From Rhodococcus zopfii NBRC 100606 = JCM 9919 (GTDB taxonomy: Bacteria; Actinomycetota; Actinomycetes; Mycobacteriales; Mycobacteriaceae): DNA of 64,000 nucleotides. The first letter of the stretch is position 1; each line of letters opens with the position of its first letter. A model generated the notes under the pieces. That model saw only the letters and a program-made list of their open reading frames with translations. It was not told where the DNA came from and did not search any database. Both the position numbers and the translations under genes were made by a program. Shown in pieces: positions 17,158 through 25,642 of this stretch. The stretch covers positions 1 through 64,000 of the forward strand of contig NZ_BCXI01000009.1 of assembly GCF_001895025.1 (NCBI RefSeq). Direction: 5' to 3'.

Positions 17158-17787
17158 ATGCCGTTCATCGTCGGGGCCACGGGCCGAATCCACTACCGAT
17201 CCTGGAACACGGACGCCGCGCACGCCGCCGTCGTCTTCGCGCACGGGATGGGACAGCACAGCGGCCACTACCACCGGTTCGCCGCGGGCCTGGCCGCGGC
17301 CGGCATCGCGCTGTGGGGGATCGACCTGGCCGGACACGGTTTGTCGGAGGGGCAGCCGGGGGAGCCGGGCGACGTCGCGGGGCACGCGGCCGATCTCGCC
17401 GAGATCGCCGGCCTGGCCGAACGAAGCGGCACGCCGCTGGTGGTCATGGGGCATTCGCTGGGCGCCGCGACAGTGCTGGCGCTGCTGCGCTCCGACGCGG
17501 GCCGGTTCCGCGGTGCCGTGCTGTGCGGGACGCCGCGCACCGCGACCCTCCCGGCGACCGCGCAGGTTCTGCAGGCCGCGGGGCTCCCGGTGCTGGCGGT
17601 GCACGGTGTCGACGACCGCCTGGCCCCGGTCGAGCCCGTGCGCGACTGGGCCGCGACCGTTCCGGAGCTCGTGCTGCGCGAGTATCCCGACGCGGGGCAC
17701 GATCTGCTGCACGAGCCGGTGCAGCGCACGGTGACCCGGGACGTCGCGGACTTCGTGCTCGCGGTGACCGCCCCGGGACGCCGGTGA
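17158..17787 (+). CDS. alpha/beta hydrolase (monoacylglycerol-lipase-like)
   Basis: A 209-residue hydrolase. HGMGQHSGHYHRFAAGLAAAGIALWGIDLAGHGLSEG resembles the oxyanion region of monoacylglycerol lipases and lysophospholipases. The nucleophile is in GHSLGAAT, the Asp in VHGVDDRLAP and the His in DAGHDLLHE. It is shorter than typical monoacylglycerol lipases (about 270-280), and the lid region appears reduced. ATG at 17158 is the first codon giving the family N-terminus; an in-frame ATG at 17089 would overlap the preceding gene. A strong hairpin follows the stop and is shared with the convergent fatty-acid ligase. Confidence 0.85.
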   Translation: MPFIVGATGRIHYRSWNTDAAHAAVVFAHGMGQHSGHYHRFAAGLAAAGIALWGIDLAGHGLSEGQPGEPGDVAGHAADLAEIAGLAERSGTPLVVMGHSLGAATVLALLRSDAGRFRGAVLCGTPRTATLPATAQVLQAAGLPVLAVHGVDDRLAPVEPVRDWAATVPELVLREYPDAGHDLLHEPVQRTVTRDVADFVLAVTAPGRR

Positions 17788-17824
17788 GCGGAGGCACCCC
17801 CTCCGGGGGCACCTTCGCTCACCG
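17782..17824. terminator. bidirectional hairpin terminator
   Basis: CGGTGAGCG (17782-17790) pairs with CGCTCACCG (17816-17824), and an inner CCCCC/GGGGG stem extends it. It starts at the hydrolase stop codon and ends 11 bases before the stop of the convergent FadD gene. Confidence 0.65.
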
Positions 17825-17835
17825 ACGGAGGACGA

Positions 17836-19638
17836 TCAGTTGTAGATCGCGGCGATCTCGGCGCCGTGCGCCTCGTGGATGACGTTGCGCTTGAGCTTGA
17901 GCGTCGGGGTCAGCTCACCGGATTCGACGCTGAAGTCGACATCGAGGAGGCGGTACTTCTTGATCGCCTCGGCCTTGGACACCTTCTTGTTGGTCTCGGC
18001 GACCGCGGCGTCGATCTCGGCGATCAGATCCGGGTTCTTGAGCAGGTCCGCAACGGCGGTCTCGGCGGGAACGTTGTTGCGTTCCTTCCAGCCGGGCAGG
18101 GCCTCCGGGTCGAGGGTGATGAGGGCGCCGATGAACGGCTTGGCGTCGCCGACGACGATGACCTGGCTGATCAGCGGATGCGCCCGCAGCGAGTCCTCGA
18201 GGATCGCCGGGGCTACGTTCTTGCCGCCCGCGGTGACGATGAGTTCCTTCTTGCGGCCCGTGATCGCGATGAAGCCGTCGGCGTCGATGGTGCCGATGTC
18301 GCCGGTGTGGAACCAGCCGTCGACGATCGAGTCCTTGGTGGCCTGATCGTTCTGCCAGTAGCCCTCGAACACGACCGGGCCCTTGAGCAGGAGCTCACCG
18401 TCCTCGGCGATCTTCGCGGCATGGCCGTCGAACGGGCGGCCGACCGTGCCGACCTTCTGGTTGCCCGGCGTGTTCATGATGATGCCGCCGGTGGTCTCGG
18501 TGAGGCCGTAGCCTTCGAGGACGTTGATGCCGACGCCGCGGAAGAAATGCCCGAGGCGGGCGCCGAGCGCGGCACCGCCGGACACCGCCTGCGAGGCCTG
18601 TCCGCCGAGCGCGGCCCGCAGCTTGCCGTAGACGAGCTTGTCGAACAGGGCGTGCTTGAGCTTGAGGACCAGGCCCGGTCCGCCGTTCTCGAGCGCCTGG
18701 CTGTATTCGATGGCGGTGTCCGAGGCCTTCTCGAAGATCCCGCCCTTGCCGCCGTCGTAGGCCTTCTGCTTCGCGGAGTTGTACACCTTCTCGAACACGC
18801 GGGGCACGGAGAGGATGAAGTTCGGCTTGAACTCGGCGAACTGGTCGAGCAGCGTGGTCAGGTCCGAGGTGTGCGCGACGGTCACCTTGTTGTCGAACGC
18901 CGCGAACGAGATGAGCCGGGCGAACACGTGCGCGAGCGGCAGGAACAGCAGGGTGCGGTTGCCCGGCACCATCGAGTCCGGCAGCTGGATCGCCGCCGCG
19001 GCCGACTCGGCGTACAGGTTGCGGTGCTTGAGCTGCACACCCTTCGGGCGGCCCGTGGTGCCGGAGGTGTAGATGAGCGTGGCGGCGGACTCGGCGTTCA
19101 CCTGCGCGCGGCGTTCCTCGACCTGCTCGTCGGTGACGGCGGTGCCGCGGGCGATCAGTTCCTCGACCGCGCCCTTGCCGCCGTCGCCGGCGGCGATGCG
19201 CAGCACCTCGCGGACGGTCGGCGCCCCCTCGGCGACCTCCTTGACGACCTCGGCGAGCTCGTCGTTCTCGACGATGAGCAGCGAGGTGCCGGAATCCTCG
19301 AGGATCCACTGGGACTGGTCCGCGGAGGACGTCTCGTAGATCGCGACGGTGGCGCCACCGGCCGTCCAGATGGCGTAGTCGAGCAGGACCCACTCGTAGC
19401 GGGTGGACGACAGGATGGCGACCCGGTCGCCGAGCTCGATGCCGGAGGCGATCAGGCCCTTGGCGACGGCGCGGACCTGCGCGGCGAACTCCTTCGCGGT
19501 GACCTTGGTCCAGGTGCCGTCTACGAGTCGCTCGAACGGCACGAAATTGGGCGACTCCTTTTCGTGCCGGAAGACGGAATCCGCCATCGATGCGTCCTCG
19601 GGAATCGAGAACGACTGTGGCACGGAAATCTCACTCAC
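17836..19638 (-). CDS. long-chain acyl-CoA ligase, FadD15-like
   Basis: AMP-forming long-chain fatty acid:CoA ligase, 600 residues, the length I recall for mycobacterial FadD15. The P-loop is YTSGTTGRPKGV, followed by the YGLTETTGG motif, the DGWFHTGDIG motif, GRKKELIVTAGGKNV and the C-terminal catalytic-Lys region (LTPTLKLKRN). It activates fatty acids for beta-oxidation or lipid synthesis on the inner membrane face. The GTG at 19638 is chosen because GGAGGGG sits 8 nt upstream; the ATG at 19653 contains that ribosome site within its own coding sequence. Monocistronic by layout. Confidence 0.9.
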   Translation of the reverse strand: MSEISVPQSFSIPEDASMADSVFRHEKESPNFVPFERLVDGTWTKVTAKEFAAQVRAVAKGLIASGIELGDRVAILSSTRYEWVLLDYAIWTAGGATVAIYETSSADQSQWILEDSGTSLLIVENDELAEVVKEVAEGAPTVREVLRIAAGDGGKGAVEELIARGTAVTDEQVEERRAQVNAESAATLIYTSGTTGRPKGVQLKHRNLYAESAAAAIQLPDSMVPGNRTLLFLPLAHVFARLISFAAFDNKVTVAHTSDLTTLLDQFAEFKPNFILSVPRVFEKVYNSAKQKAYDGGKGGIFEKASDTAIEYSQALENGGPGLVLKLKHALFDKLVYGKLRAALGGQASQAVSGGAALGARLGHFFRGVGINVLEGYGLTETTGGIIMNTPGNQKVGTVGRPFDGHAAKIAEDGELLLKGPVVFEGYWQNDQATKDSIVDGWFHTGDIGTIDADGFIAITGRKKELIVTAGGKNVAPAILEDSLRAHPLISQVIVVGDAKPFIGALITLDPEALPGWKERNNVPAETAVADLLKNPDLIAEIDAAVAETNKKVSKAEAIKKYRLLDVDFSVESGELTPTLKLKRNVIHEAHGAEIAAIYN

Positions 19639-19802
19639 TGCTGACCCCTCCATCGTTTTGCTTTGGGATGTGCATTGCATCACAGGTCGAGGTGTTTTGC
19701 ACCTGCCGGGGCTGCCCGTTATGCGCTGTTCAAGGGTGAGTTGTCGAGGATTTCCGGTTTGTGCCATCGCGCGAGTTACCCGCCGGTAGGCAATGGTGCT
19801 GG

Positions 19803-20432
19803 TCACAGCGGTTTCAGCAGCTCGGCGGCTTCTGAATCGGTCAATTGGTGAAAATCGACGTAAGCCGCCCCGACGCTGTCCTGGTCGGTCGGCTGCACCG
19901 GGCAGACGACCTCGTCCGCGACCGTCCGTAGCCGCTGCATCGCCTCGGGAGCGGCGACCGGAATCGCCACGACGACCCGCTCGGCACCTGCGGCGCGGGC
20001 GGCCAGGCAGGCCGCCGCGGCGGTCGCGCCGGTGGCGAGGCCGTCGTCGACGAGGACGACGGTGCGCCCCGCGATCGGGATTCGGGCGCGGTCGCCGCGC
20101 AGCAGGCGCGCCCTCCGTTCGAGTTCGGTGCGTTCGCGGTCCTCGACCCGGGCGAGGGAGTCCGCGCCGATCCGGCCGCGTCGCAGAACCTCCTCGTTGA
20201 GGATGCGGGCGCCGCCCTCCGCGATCGCCCCCATCGCGAGTTCGGGGTGCCAGGGCACCCCGAGTTTTCGGACGACGAGCACGTCGAGCGGAGCATCGAG
20301 TTCCCGCGCGACCTCCCGCGCCACCGGGATACCGCCACGCGGCAGTGCCAGGACCACCGGCTGTGCGTCGCGCAGGTGCCCGACCGAGCGGGCCAGTCGT
20401 CGCCCGGCCTCCTCGCGGCCGGAATAGCGCAT
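19803..20432 (-). CDS. phosphoribosyltransferase family protein
   Basis: A 209-residue type I phosphoribosyltransferase-fold protein. The PRPP-binding loop is VVLVDDGLATGAT and the N-terminal part has LALPRGGIPVAREVARELDAPLDVLVVRKLGVPWHPELAMGAIAEGG. This sub-family is common in actinobacteria, sometimes fused to a hydrolase domain, and its substrate is unknown; it is not a classical purine salvage enzyme by sequence. It lies alone between the FadD and TrpB2 genes in the same orientation with gaps of 100-165 bases. Confidence 0.82.
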   Translation of the reverse strand: MRYSGREEAGRRLARSVGHLRDAQPVVLALPRGGIPVAREVARELDAPLDVLVVRKLGVPWHPELAMGAIAEGGARILNEEVLRRGRIGADSLARVEDRERTELERRARLLRGDRARIPIAGRTVVLVDDGLATGATAAAACLAARAAGAERVVVAIPVAAPEAMQRLRTVADEVVCPVQPTDQDSVGAAYVDFHQLTDSEAAELLKPL

Positions 20433-20531
20433 GACTCCAGTATGGCCCGGCCGGCGTCCGTGTCGTCCGCGTCCGCGACCTCGGACAGCCGCGCGACCCG
20501 TCGCCGCGCGGCTGTCTCCGACGCCTGCGGC

Positions 20532-21806
20532 CTAGTCGAGGTCGCCCGACAGGTACGCGTGGTACGCGGGCAGGTCGAGCTGTCCGTGCCCGGAGAGCCC
20601 GATCACGACGACCTCGGGTTCGGTCAGGCCCTTCGCGTACTCGGCGGCCGCGGCGATCGCGTGCGCCGACTCGGGGGCGGGCACGATGCCCTCCGTGCGC
20701 GCGAACTGCACGGCCGCGGCGAACGCGTCGGTCTGGGGAACGGCCTTGCCTTCGACGTAGCCGAGTTCGACGGTGTGGCTGAGCAGCGGGGCCATGCCGT
20801 GGTAGCGCAGGCCACCGGCGTGGATCGGGTCGGGGATGAAGTCCTGGCCGAGGGTGTGCATCTTGAGCAGTGGGGTCAGGCCCGCGATGTCACCGTGGTC
20901 GTAGCGGTACTCGCCCTGGGTGATGGACGGGCACGCGGCAGGTTCGACGGCGACCACGCGCGTCGCGGCGCGTTCGTGCAGCACCTCCCGGATGAACGGG
21001 AACGCCAGACCGGCGAGGTTCGAGCCGCCGCCCGCGCAGCCGAACACGACGTCGGCGTTCTCCTCGCCGGCCGCGCGGAGCTGTGCGACCGCCTCGAGGC
21101 CGATCACGGTCTGGTGCAGCACGACGTGGTTGAGCACGCTGCCCAGGGTGTAGCGCGCGGCCGGGTCCTTCACCGCGACCTCGACGGCTTCGGACACGGC
21201 GATGCCGAGGGAGCCCGGCGTGTCCGGATAGTCGGCGAGGACCTGGCGGCCGGCGTCGGTCAGCTCGGACGGGCTCGCGTGTACGGTGCCGCCGTACGTC
21301 TCGATGAGGAACCGTCGGTACGGCTTGGACTCGTACGACGCGCGCACCTGCCACACCTCGAGGTCGATGCCGAACTTCGCGCACGCGAACGACAGCGCCG
21401 AACCCCACTGGCCGGCGCCGGTCTCGGTGGTGAGCCGCTTGACGCCGTCGATCGAGTTGTAGTACGCCTGCGCGACCGCGGAGTTGACCTTGTGGCTGCC
21501 CACCGGGCTGACGCCCTCGTACTTGACGTAGATGCGGGCCGGGGTGCCGAGCGCCTTCTCGAACGCGTGTGCCCGGATCAGCGGGGTGGTGCGGTAGTTG
21601 CGGTACACATCGCGGATCGGTTCGGGAATCTCGATGTTCGTCTCGGTGGACAGCTCCTGCTCGATCAGGCCCTTTGCGAACAGCGGGGCAAGGTCGTCCG
21701 CGGTGATCGGTTCCTTGGTGCCCGGATGCAGGTGCGGCGGCGGAGCGACGGGCAGGTCGCCGACGATGTTGTACCAGTGGGTGGGAATTTTGACGGGCTC
21801 CGACAC
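20532..21806 (-). CDS. trpB2: TrpB2-type tryptophan synthase beta subunit
   Basis: PLP-dependent beta-replacement enzyme of 424 residues belonging to the TrpB2 (TrpB-like) group, which makes L-tryptophan from indole and serine. Family marks: the opening PTHWYNIVGDLP, the PLP Lys in SPVGSHKVNSA, ETGAGQWGSALS, the phosphate loop GCAGGGSNLAG, and HAGGLRYHGMAPLLSHTVELGYVE. No trpA or other trp genes are nearby, so indole salvage or another beta-substitution reaction is possible. GTG at 21806 with AAAGGACGA upstream. Divergent from a TetR regulator; a 12-bp palindrome lies between. Confidence 0.9.
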   Translation of the reverse strand: MSEPVKIPTHWYNIVGDLPVAPPPHLHPGTKEPITADDLAPLFAKGLIEQELSTETNIEIPEPIRDVYRNYRTTPLIRAHAFEKALGTPARIYVKYEGVSPVGSHKVNSAVAQAYYNSIDGVKRLTTETGAGQWGSALSFACAKFGIDLEVWQVRASYESKPYRRFLIETYGGTVHASPSELTDAGRQVLADYPDTPGSLGIAVSEAVEVAVKDPAARYTLGSVLNHVVLHQTVIGLEAVAQLRAAGEENADVVFGCAGGGSNLAGLAFPFIREVLHERAATRVVAVEPAACPSITQGEYRYDHGDIAGLTPLLKMHTLGQDFIPDPIHAGGLRYHGMAPLLSHTVELGYVEGKAVPQTDAFAAAVQFARTEGIVPAPESAHAIAAAAEYAKGLTEPEVVVIGLSGHGQLDLPAYHAYLSGDLD

Positions 21807-21901
21807 CGGGTCGTCCTTTCGGTTTTGCAGCGAGAACCCGTTCAGTGTGCCCAACACGTGTCGGGGACGTATCGGCGGCGGGACCGCAACCCAATAATAT
21901 G

Positions 21902-21913
21902 TAGATCGGTCTA
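21902..21913. promoter_or_regulatory. probable TetR operator between trpB2 and tetR
   Basis: TAGATCGGTCTA (arms TAGA/TCTA, near-symmetric centre) inside an AT-rich stretch 11 bases upstream of the TetR GTG. TAGACCG(A/G)TCTA-type sites are common for TetR-family repressors. Confidence 0.55.
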
Positions 21914-21923
21914 TTATGTAGCT

Positions 21924-22496
21924 GTGACCACCAAGGGAGCGCGGACCAGAACGCGCATGATCGACACGACCCTCGAGCTCATCCAAACTCGCGGCTACCA
22001 CGGCACCGGCCTCGCGCACGTCACCGCCGGCGCCGCGGCACCCCGCGGCTCGCTCTACTTTCATTTCCCCGGCGGCAAGGACGAACTCGTCGTCGCCGCC
22101 CTCGACCGTGTCGGCGCGGAGTTCACCGGCCTGCTCGAGTCGCTGATCGCCGAGGGCAAGGACGCCGGTGATGTCGTCGCCGCCGTCTTCGACGACCTCG
22201 CCGCGCGGCTCGAACGTTCCGGTTTCGCGGCCGGCTGCGCGGTCGCGTCCGTCGCGGTCGACGCCGCCGCCGAGAACCCCGTGCTGCAGGAGAGCTGCGC
22301 CCGGGTGTACGAATCGTGGCGGGTCGTCGTCGCGCAGATCCTCGTCCGCGACGGGGTTCCGAACGCGGGCGGGCTCGCAGGGGCGATTGTCAGTCTCGTC
22401 GAAGGCGCGACCGTCGTCGCCCGGGCGCGCCGCGACACCGCCCCGCTGGACGAGGCGCGGGTCGTCGCGCTCGAGCTCATCCGGGCCACCCGATGA
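21924..22496 (+). CDS. TetR-family transcriptional regulator
   Basis: A 190-residue repressor with N-terminal helix-turn-helix (TRGYHGTGLAHVTAGAAAPRGSLYFHFPGGKDELVVAAL, about residues 24-61), of the LmrA/YxaF-like branch by its APRGSLYFHFPGGKDEL signature. The GTG at 21924 is chosen because upstream sequence contains the operator. The downstream NAD-epimerase starts inside its stop codon (ATGA), so the epimerase is probably its main co-regulated target; trpB2 on the other strand may be controlled from the same site. Confidence 0.88.
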   Translation: MTTKGARTRTRMIDTTLELIQTRGYHGTGLAHVTAGAAAPRGSLYFHFPGGKDELVVAALDRVGAEFTGLLESLIAEGKDAGDVVAAVFDDLAARLERSGFAAGCAVASVAVDAAAENPVLQESCARVYESWRVVVAQILVRDGVPNAGGLAGAIVSLVEGATVVARARRDTAPLDEARVVALELIRATR

Positions 22497-23557
22497 GCGG
22501 GGCCCGGAGGAACGACGGGTCGATCGTGGTGTTCGGTGCCACGGGCTTCATCGGCCGCGGCCTGCTGCGCGAACTGCTCACCGATCCGGCGGAGGACAGC
22601 CGGGTCGTCGCGGTCGTACGCTCGGCCGAATCCGGGGCCCGGCTGCGGGACCGGCTCGGGAGCGCCGGCGTGCCGCTCGACCGGCTCTCGATTCATCTCT
22701 TCGATCCCGGCGCGGGGGAAATCGTCCTCGAACCGGCGGTGCCGGATGTGCGCGACGTCCACAACCTCGCTGCCGCGTTCGCCTTCGGGATGACAGCGGA
22801 GACGGCACGCGCGGTGAATGTCGTTCTGGCCGAGAAGATCACCCGCTTTGCTGCGGCGACGCGAGCGCGCCGGCTGGTTCACGTCAGCGGGTACCGGGTC
22901 GGTGCGCACCCCACGATGCCGGTGCCGTGGTCGCCGCGTCACCGCCGCCGGATCTATGGGCGGCTCGGCGCCTACGAAGCGTCCAAGATCGAAGCCGACG
23001 CCGTGGTACGCGCGCTCGCTGCCCGCCTGGACGTTGCTCTCACCGTCGTCAACCCCGGCACCGTGATCGGTGACTCCCGCACGGGGGAGGCGGACCAGTA
23101 CCTGGGTCTGGCGGACCTCGTGCTGCAGCTGTCCCGCGGGCAGTTGCGGGCGATTCCCGGAACCCGGAACACCGTGGTGCCCGTCGTCACCGTCGACCAC
23201 CTCGCGCGGTTCCTGGCGCTGGTCCCGCGGGACCCGCAGGCGGCGGGCCAGGCGTACTGGGTACTCGACGACGCGACGCCCGTGCTGCCCGACCTCGTCG
23301 CCCTGGTGGCGGACGAGTTGGGGGTGCCCGCGCCGCGGCGGCGCGTTCCCGTCGTCGCGCTGCGGATCCTGCCGGAGTGGCTGACCGGGGCTCAGAAGGA
23401 GACATTGAGTTTCATCAGTGCCGACGCCTATCCGACTGCCTCGGCCACCGCGCTCACACGCAGGCACGGGTTCGACCATCCGCCGGTGCGACCCGCGTTG
23501 CAGCGCTGGGCGCGATTCCTCGCCGCGACGGCCCCCGGTGCGGCGACCCGGGAGTGA
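22493..23557 (+). CDS. NAD(P)-binding epimerase/dehydratase family protein
   Basis: Extended short-chain dehydrogenase of 354 residues. The Rossmann motif GATGFIGRGLLREL is at the N-terminus, and VHVSGYRVG plus YGRLGAYEASKIEAD hold the Ser and YxxxK-type residues (YEASK). The VNPGTVIGDSRTGEADQYLGLADLVLQLSRG segment resembles the substrate-binding part of nucleoside-sugar epimerases and thioester-reductase-like SDRs. It is co-translated with the TetR protein. In such pairs the enzyme usually handles the compound sensed by the regulator (inference). Confidence 0.82.
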   Translation: MSGARRNDGSIVVFGATGFIGRGLLRELLTDPAEDSRVVAVVRSAESGARLRDRLGSAGVPLDRLSIHLFDPGAGEIVLEPAVPDVRDVHNLAAAFAFGMTAETARAVNVVLAEKITRFAAATRARRLVHVSGYRVGAHPTMPVPWSPRHRRRIYGRLGAYEASKIEADAVVRALAARLDVALTVVNPGTVIGDSRTGEADQYLGLADLVLQLSRGQLRAIPGTRNTVVPVVTVDHLARFLALVPRDPQAAGQAYWVLDDATPVLPDLVALVADELGVPAPRRRVPVVALRILPEWLTGAQKETLSFISADAYPTASATALTRRHGFDHPPVRPALQRWARFLAATAPGAATRE

Positions 23558-23622
23558 CGGCGGGCGGTCGCGGCACCGATGATGCGAGGTCATCGACGCT
23601 CATCCGATAAACTTCATGTCAA

Positions 23623-25623
23623 ATGAGTGATATTGTGCAAGACCCCGACGCCGAAAACGCCACCCCCACGTTCGCCGATCTCGACATCGATGCCCGTGTG
23701 CTGCAAGCGCTTTCGGACGTGGGCTACGAGACCCCGTCGCCGATCCAGGCGGCGACCATCCCACCGCTGCTGGAGGGACGGGACGTCGTCGGTCTCGCTC
23801 AGACCGGCACCGGCAAGACCGCCGCGTTCGCGGTGCCGATCCTCTCCCGTATCGACACCTCGAAGAAGCGGCCGCAGGCGCTGATCCTTGCCCCCACCCG
23901 CGAGCTTGCGCTGCAGGTCGCAGAGGCTTTCGGCAAGTACTCCGCGCACATCCCCGGGCTGCACGTGCTGCCCATCTACGGCGGTCAGGCGTACGGTGTG
24001 CAGCTGTCCGGGCTGCGTCGCGGCGCCCAGGTCATCGTCGGCACCCCCGGACGTGTGATCGATCACCTTTCCAAGGGCACCCTCGACATCTCGGAGCTCG
24101 AATTCCTCGTGCTCGACGAGGCCGACGAGATGCTCACGATGGGCTTCCAGGAGGACGTCGAGCGGATCCTCGCCGACACCCCCGAAACCAAGCAGGTCGC
24201 CCTGTTCTCCGCGACGATGCCCGGCGCGATCCGCCGGTTGTCGAAGCAGTACCTCAACGACCCGGAAGAGATCACGGTCAAGTCGAAGACCACGACCTCC
24301 TCCAACATCGCCCAGCGCTGGGTGCTGGTGTCGCACCAGCGGAAGCTCGACGCGCTGACCCGCATCCTCGAGGTCGAATCGTTCGAGGCGATGATCATCT
24401 TCGTGCGGACCAAGCAGGCCACCGAGGACCTCGCCGAACGTCTGCGCGCCCGTGGTTTCTCGGCCGCCGCGATCAACGGCGACATCGTGCAGGCCCAGCG
24501 CGAGCGCACGATCGGCCAGCTCAAGAGCGGTGCCCTCGACATCCTCGTCGCGACCGACGTCGCCGCGCGCGGTCTCGACGTCGAGCGCATCAGCCACGTC
24601 GTGAACTACGACATCCCGCACGACACCGAGTCGTATGTGCACCGGATCGGCCGCACCGGCCGCGCCGGCCGCACCGGCGACGCGCTGCTGTTCGTCGCAC
24701 CCCGCGAGCGGCATCTGCTCAAGGCCATCGAGCGTGCCACCCGGCAGCCGCTCGCCGAGATGCAGCTGCCCACCGTCGAGGACGTCAACGCGCAGCGGGT
24801 CTCCAAGTTCAACGACGGGATCACCGAGGCGCTCGCCTCGGACCACCTGCAGTTGTTCCGCACGTTCGTCGAGGACTACGAGCGCGAGCACGACGTTCCG
24901 CTCGCCGACATCGCGGCCGCGCTGGCCGTGCTGTCCCGCGACGGCGATTCGTTCCTCATGGAGTCCGAGCCCGAACCGGTCGCCGCGCCGCGCCGCGAGC
25001 GGGAGCCGCGCGAGCGTCCGCCGCGCCGGTTCGACGACGACGGAGCCTCCCGCGTCGGTCGCGACGGCCAGGAACTGACCACCTACCGAATCGCCGTCGG
25101 TAAGCGGCACCGGGTGCAGCCGGGCGCGATCGTCGGTGCCATCGCCAACGAGGGCGGGCTGCGTCGCAGCGACTTCGGGCACATCAGCATCCGTGCCGAT
25201 CACAGCCTCGTCGAGCTGCCCAAGGACCTTTCGCCGCAGACCCTCGAGGCGTTGCGCGCAACCCGGATCTCCGGGGTGCTCATCCAGTTGCAGCCCGACT
25301 CGGGCACCCCGTCGGGACGGCCCGGCTCGTACCGGTCCCGTGACGACCACGGCGAGCGTCGTGGCGGCGACCGCCGCGAGTACGGGGGCCACAAGGAGTA
25401 CGGGGGCCACAAGAAGGACTGGGGCGACCGGGGTGGCCGGAAGGACTTCGGCGACAAGCCGAACCGTGGCTTCAAGGAGCGCGGTGATTTCAAGGACCGC
25501 GGTGATTTCAAGGATCGCGGCGACCACAAGGACCGCGGCGGCTTCTCGCAGCGCAGCGACCGGGGTGACCGTGGCGGTCACGGGCACGGCGGTCGCAGCG
25601 GCGGCTTCCGCGGTCGCGACTGA
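23623..25623 (+). CDS. deaD: DEAD-box ATP-dependent RNA helicase (DeaD/CsdA type)
   Basis: RNA helicase of 666 residues. Q-motif FADLDIDARVLQALSDVGYETPSPIQ; motif I AQTGTGKT; motif Ia PTRELALQ; motif II DEAD; motif III SAT; motif VI HRIGRTGRAGRTG. After the RecA cores comes a DbpA-type RNA-binding domain (YRIAVGKRHRVQPGAIVGAIANEGG). The Arg/Gly/Asp/Lys-rich tail of about 110 residues holds 18-bp repeats (EYGGHK twice; four FKDRGD-like units). Such helicases act in ribosome assembly and cold adaptation. No Shine-Dalgarno precedes the ATG. The DUF1206 gene is convergent, 19 bases away. Confidence 0.93.
   Translation: MSDIVQDPDAENATPTFADLDIDARVLQALSDVGYETPSPIQAATIPPLLEGRDVVGLAQTGTGKTAAFAVPILSRIDTSKKRPQALILAPTRELALQVAEAFGKYSAHIPGLHVLPIYGGQAYGVQLSGLRRGAQVIVGTPGRVIDHLSKGTLDISELEFLVLDEADEMLTMGFQEDVERILADTPETKQVALFSATMPGAIRRLSKQYLNDPEEITVKSKTTTSSNIAQRWVLVSHQRKLDALTRILEVESFEAMIIFVRTKQATEDLAERLRARGFSAAAINGDIVQAQRERTIGQLKSGALDILVATDVAARGLDVERISHVVNYDIPHDTESYVHRIGRTGRAGRTGDALLFVAPRERHLLKAIERATRQPLAEMQLPTVEDVNAQRVSKFNDGITEALASDHLQLFRTFVEDYEREHDVPLADIAAALAVLSRDGDSFLMESEPEPVAAPRREREPRERPPRRFDDDGASRVGRDGQELTTYRIAVGKRHRVQPGAIVGAIANEGGLRRSDFGHISIRADHSLVELPKDLSPQTLEALRATRISGVLIQLQPDSGTPSGRPGSYRSRDDHGERRGGDRREYGGHKEYGGHKKDWGDRGGRKDFGDKPNRGFKERGDFKDRGDFKDRGDHKDRGGFSQRSDRGDRGGHGHGGRSGGFRGRD
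25378..25413 (+). repeat. perfect 18-bp tandem duplication in helicase tail
   Basis: Two identical 18-bp units (25378-25395, 25396-25413), each encoding EYGGHK, in the low-complexity tail of the DEAD-box helicase. Confidence 0.95.
25471..25542 (+). repeat. four 18-bp repeats in helicase tail
   Basis: Four in-frame 18-bp units encode FKERGD, FKDRGD, FKDRGD and HKDRGG. They vary at a few positions, so they are older than the EYGGHK duplication just upstream. Confidence 0.93.
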
Positions 25624-25642
25624 TCCGTCACGACCGGCCCGG

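Noticed and set aside
21807-21901. Possible riboswitch or attenuator leader for trpB2
   Set aside because: The gap to the divergent gene is too short, with no Trp-codon leader peptide or conserved aptamer pattern visible.
20247-21923. Upstream in-frame extension of the TetR gene
   Set aside because: It is antisense to trpB2 and the phosphoribosyltransferase and would include the operator; the GTG at 21924 begins the TetR family N-terminus.
25378-25542. Short regular repeats that could be mistaken for a CRISPR array
   Set aside because: 18-bp units are contiguous, in frame and without unique spacers; they encode a low-complexity protein tail.
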